A stretch of DNA of 8,852 nucleotides from Oscillospiraceae bacterium. Lineage in GTDB: Bacteria > Bacillota_A > Clostridia > Oscillospirales > Oscillospiraceae. The notes under the pieces were generated by a model that was not told where the DNA came from, searched no databases, and saw only the letters and a list, made by a program, of their open reading frames with translations. Numbering within the stretch: the first letter of the stretch is position 1; each line of letters begins with the position of its first letter. The stretch covers positions 1 through 8,852 of the forward strand of contig JAGBEM010000002.1 of assembly GCA_017936985.1 (NCBI GenBank). The letters are read 5' to 3'. The translations under genes and the position numbers were made by a program. This document shows, in pieces, positions 8,020 through 8,852 of this stretch.

Positions 8020-8024
8020 GTCAA
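7996..8024 (-). promoter_or_regulatory. Consensus sigma-A promoter of the PadR operon
   Basis: On the minus strand the -35 is TTGACA (8019-8024), the spacer is exactly 17 bp and the -10 is TATAAT (7996-8001): a full match to consensus. Transcription should start near 7989, giving a short leader of about 29 bases that contains AGGAGG. Such a strong core promoter inside an operator implies tight repression with high induced expression. Confidence 0.92.
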
Positions 8025-8030
8025 GAATTA

Positions 8031-8058
8031 TTTTGCCCATCCGTTGGGATGGGCAAAA
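8031..8058 (-). terminator. Hairpin at the 3' end of the LRR gene, terminator-like but without a U tract
   Basis: TTTTGCCCATCC (8031-8042) pairs perfectly with GGATGGGCAAAA (8047-8058) around a GTTG loop, three bases after the LRR stop codon. The stem is stable, but on both strands the T run is on the 5' side and the A run on the 3' side, so there is no U tract after the hairpin. It may stabilise the 3' end of the LRR transcript or stop transcription weakly. Confidence 0.5.
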
Positions 8059-8060
8059 GG

Positions 8061-8852
8061 TTACACAGGTGTGTAGTAGACGATGATGCTCTGGTTCTCA
8101 AGCGCGGACACATCCTTCACAGGATTTCCGAACACATTTACACTGATCAGATTGTGGCATGAGGCCAGCGCATCTACAGATGCGATATTGTTGTACTCCA
8201 TGATCACATGATTGAGCTTATCAAAACCGCTCAAAGAATCTACCGATGCAATCAGATTGTGAGAACCCTCAATGGTGACCAGACTACAGGACTTATCCCA
8301 CTGAGGCAGTTCTGTAACCTGGTTATAGACAAAACGCAGTGTTTCCAGACTGTTCAGCCCAGACAGGGCGGATATGCTCGTCAGAGTATTATGGGACAGA
8401 TCCAGTTTTGTAAGGGCGGTGTTGGCAGATAGCAAGCTGACATCTGTCAGCTTGTTGTTGTCTGCTTTCAGCACCGACAGGCTCTTCAGAGAGTCAATAC
8501 CTTGCAGGGAGGAAATGCTGTTGTTGGAAATATCCAACGCCCACAAATTGGTGCAGCTGGACAGGGGAGCGATCGACACCAGAGAATTGTAGGAAACGTC
8601 CAATTCCTTCAGATTTGCCAGTGAGGAGAGCCGACTCAGATCTGTCAATGCATTGTGGCTCAGGCTCAGTGCCTCCAGCCGGGACATACCGGCAATGACG
8701 CTTATGTCACGGATCGCATTGTTGCTAAGATTCAGATAGGTCAGATTTTGGGCTGCAGAAAGATTTGCGATACTGGAAAGACTGCAGTTTTCCATTGTCA
8801 GTTTGCGCAAATTGGGCAGCGCACCGATGGTGGCGATATCGCCGGAGGAAAG
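8061..8852 (-). CDS. Leucine-rich repeat protein, C-terminal part (5' end outside window)
   Basis: The frame is open to the window edge, so the first of the 263 visible codons is not the start. The visible part is almost wholly eleven consecutive 22-residue leucine-rich repeats, each of the form LxxLxLSxNxL followed by xSIxxLSxL, close to the SDS22/internalin type. These fold into a curved solenoid that usually binds proteins. The chain ends IIVYYTPV directly after the last repeat. There is no sortase motif, membrane helix or repeat domain after it, so any signal peptide or anchor must be in the missing N-terminal part. One repeat is less regular (LPQWDKSC). The gene precedes the PadR operon on the same strand but is separated from it by a hairpin and promoter, so co-regulation is not implied. 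Confidence 0.9.
   Translation of the reverse strand, partial: LSSGDIATIGALPNLRKLTMENCSLSSIANLSAAQNLTYLNLSNNAIRDISVIAGMSRLEALSLSHNALTDLSRLSSLANLKELDVSYNSLVSIAPLSSCTNLWALDISNNSISSLQGIDSLKSLSVLKADNNKLTDVSLLSANTALTKLDLSHNTLTSISALSGLNSLETLRFVYNQVTELPQWDKSCSLVTIEGSHNLIASVDSLSGFDKLNHVIMEYNNIASVDALASCHNLISVNVFGNPVKDVSALENQSIIVYYTPV
8088..8813 (-). repeat. Eleven tandem 66-bp coding units (22-residue LRRs)
   Basis: The protein aligns in eleven gapless blocks of 22 residues, beginning NLRKL, NLTYL, RLEAL, NLKEL, NLWAL, SLSVL, ALTKL, SLETL, SLVTI, KLNHV and NLISV. The DNA therefore has a strict 66-bp period. The units are similar rather than identical in nucleotide sequence, so the array looks old, not a recent expansion. 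Confidence 0.9.

Noticed and set aside
8062..8075. Short palindrome TACACA-GG-TGTGTA at the end of the LRR gene
   Set aside because: It is only a 6-bp arm within the last codons (Tyr-Thr-Pro-Val) and is compatible with chance; no further copy or context supports a function.

Overview
The window looks like chromosomal DNA from an anaerobic Firmicute of class Clostridia, plausibly an Oscillospiraceae/Ruminococcaceae-type gut bacterium. The pointers are a pyruvate:ferredoxin oxidoreductase, sigma-A promoters with 17-bp spacers, AGGAGG-type ribosome binding sites, short ThiI without a rhodanese domain, a PadR/HAAS gene pair and a 22-residue LRR protein. The genus is inference. There are no RNA genes, CRISPR arrays, insertion sequences or phage genes.

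Layout. 1-816 (minus) is the N-terminal quarter of pyruvate:ferredoxin oxidoreductase, started from TTG behind a strong promoter. 921-956 is the terminator of the next gene, a predicted lipoprotein of unknown function (976-1914, minus). The lipoprotein gene is divergent from a plus-strand operon, with back-to-back sigma-A promoters between them. That operon (2079-5243) encodes the ComM/YifB AAA+ ATPase, the tRNA 4-thiouridine synthetase ThiI and a stand-alone CinA C-terminal (PncC-type) NMN amidohydrolase. It ends at a hairpin at 5248-5273 shared with the convergent minus-strand operon.

The minus-strand operon (7960 down to 5281) holds four genes: a PadR-family repressor, a HAAS-type membrane protein, a single-pass membrane protein, and a signal-peptide protein with a C-terminal membrane anchor. 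Its promoter is exact consensus (TTGACA, 17 bp, TATAAT). It sits inside a perfect inverted repeat with 18-bp arms that is almost certainly the PadR operator. This is the most distinctive item in the window: a self-regulated envelope module whose three membrane proteins have no function I can name beyond the HAAS-like segment.

Upstream of that promoter, beyond a 12-bp hairpin, lies the 3' part of a leucine-rich-repeat protein (8061-8852, minus, 5' end outside the window) with eleven regular 22-residue repeats and no C-terminal anchor.

No stretch over 300 bases lacks a gene. Most start sites are supported by a visible ribosome binding site, and three differ from the longest possible reading frame. 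I could run no database searches, so family names rest on recognised motifs.
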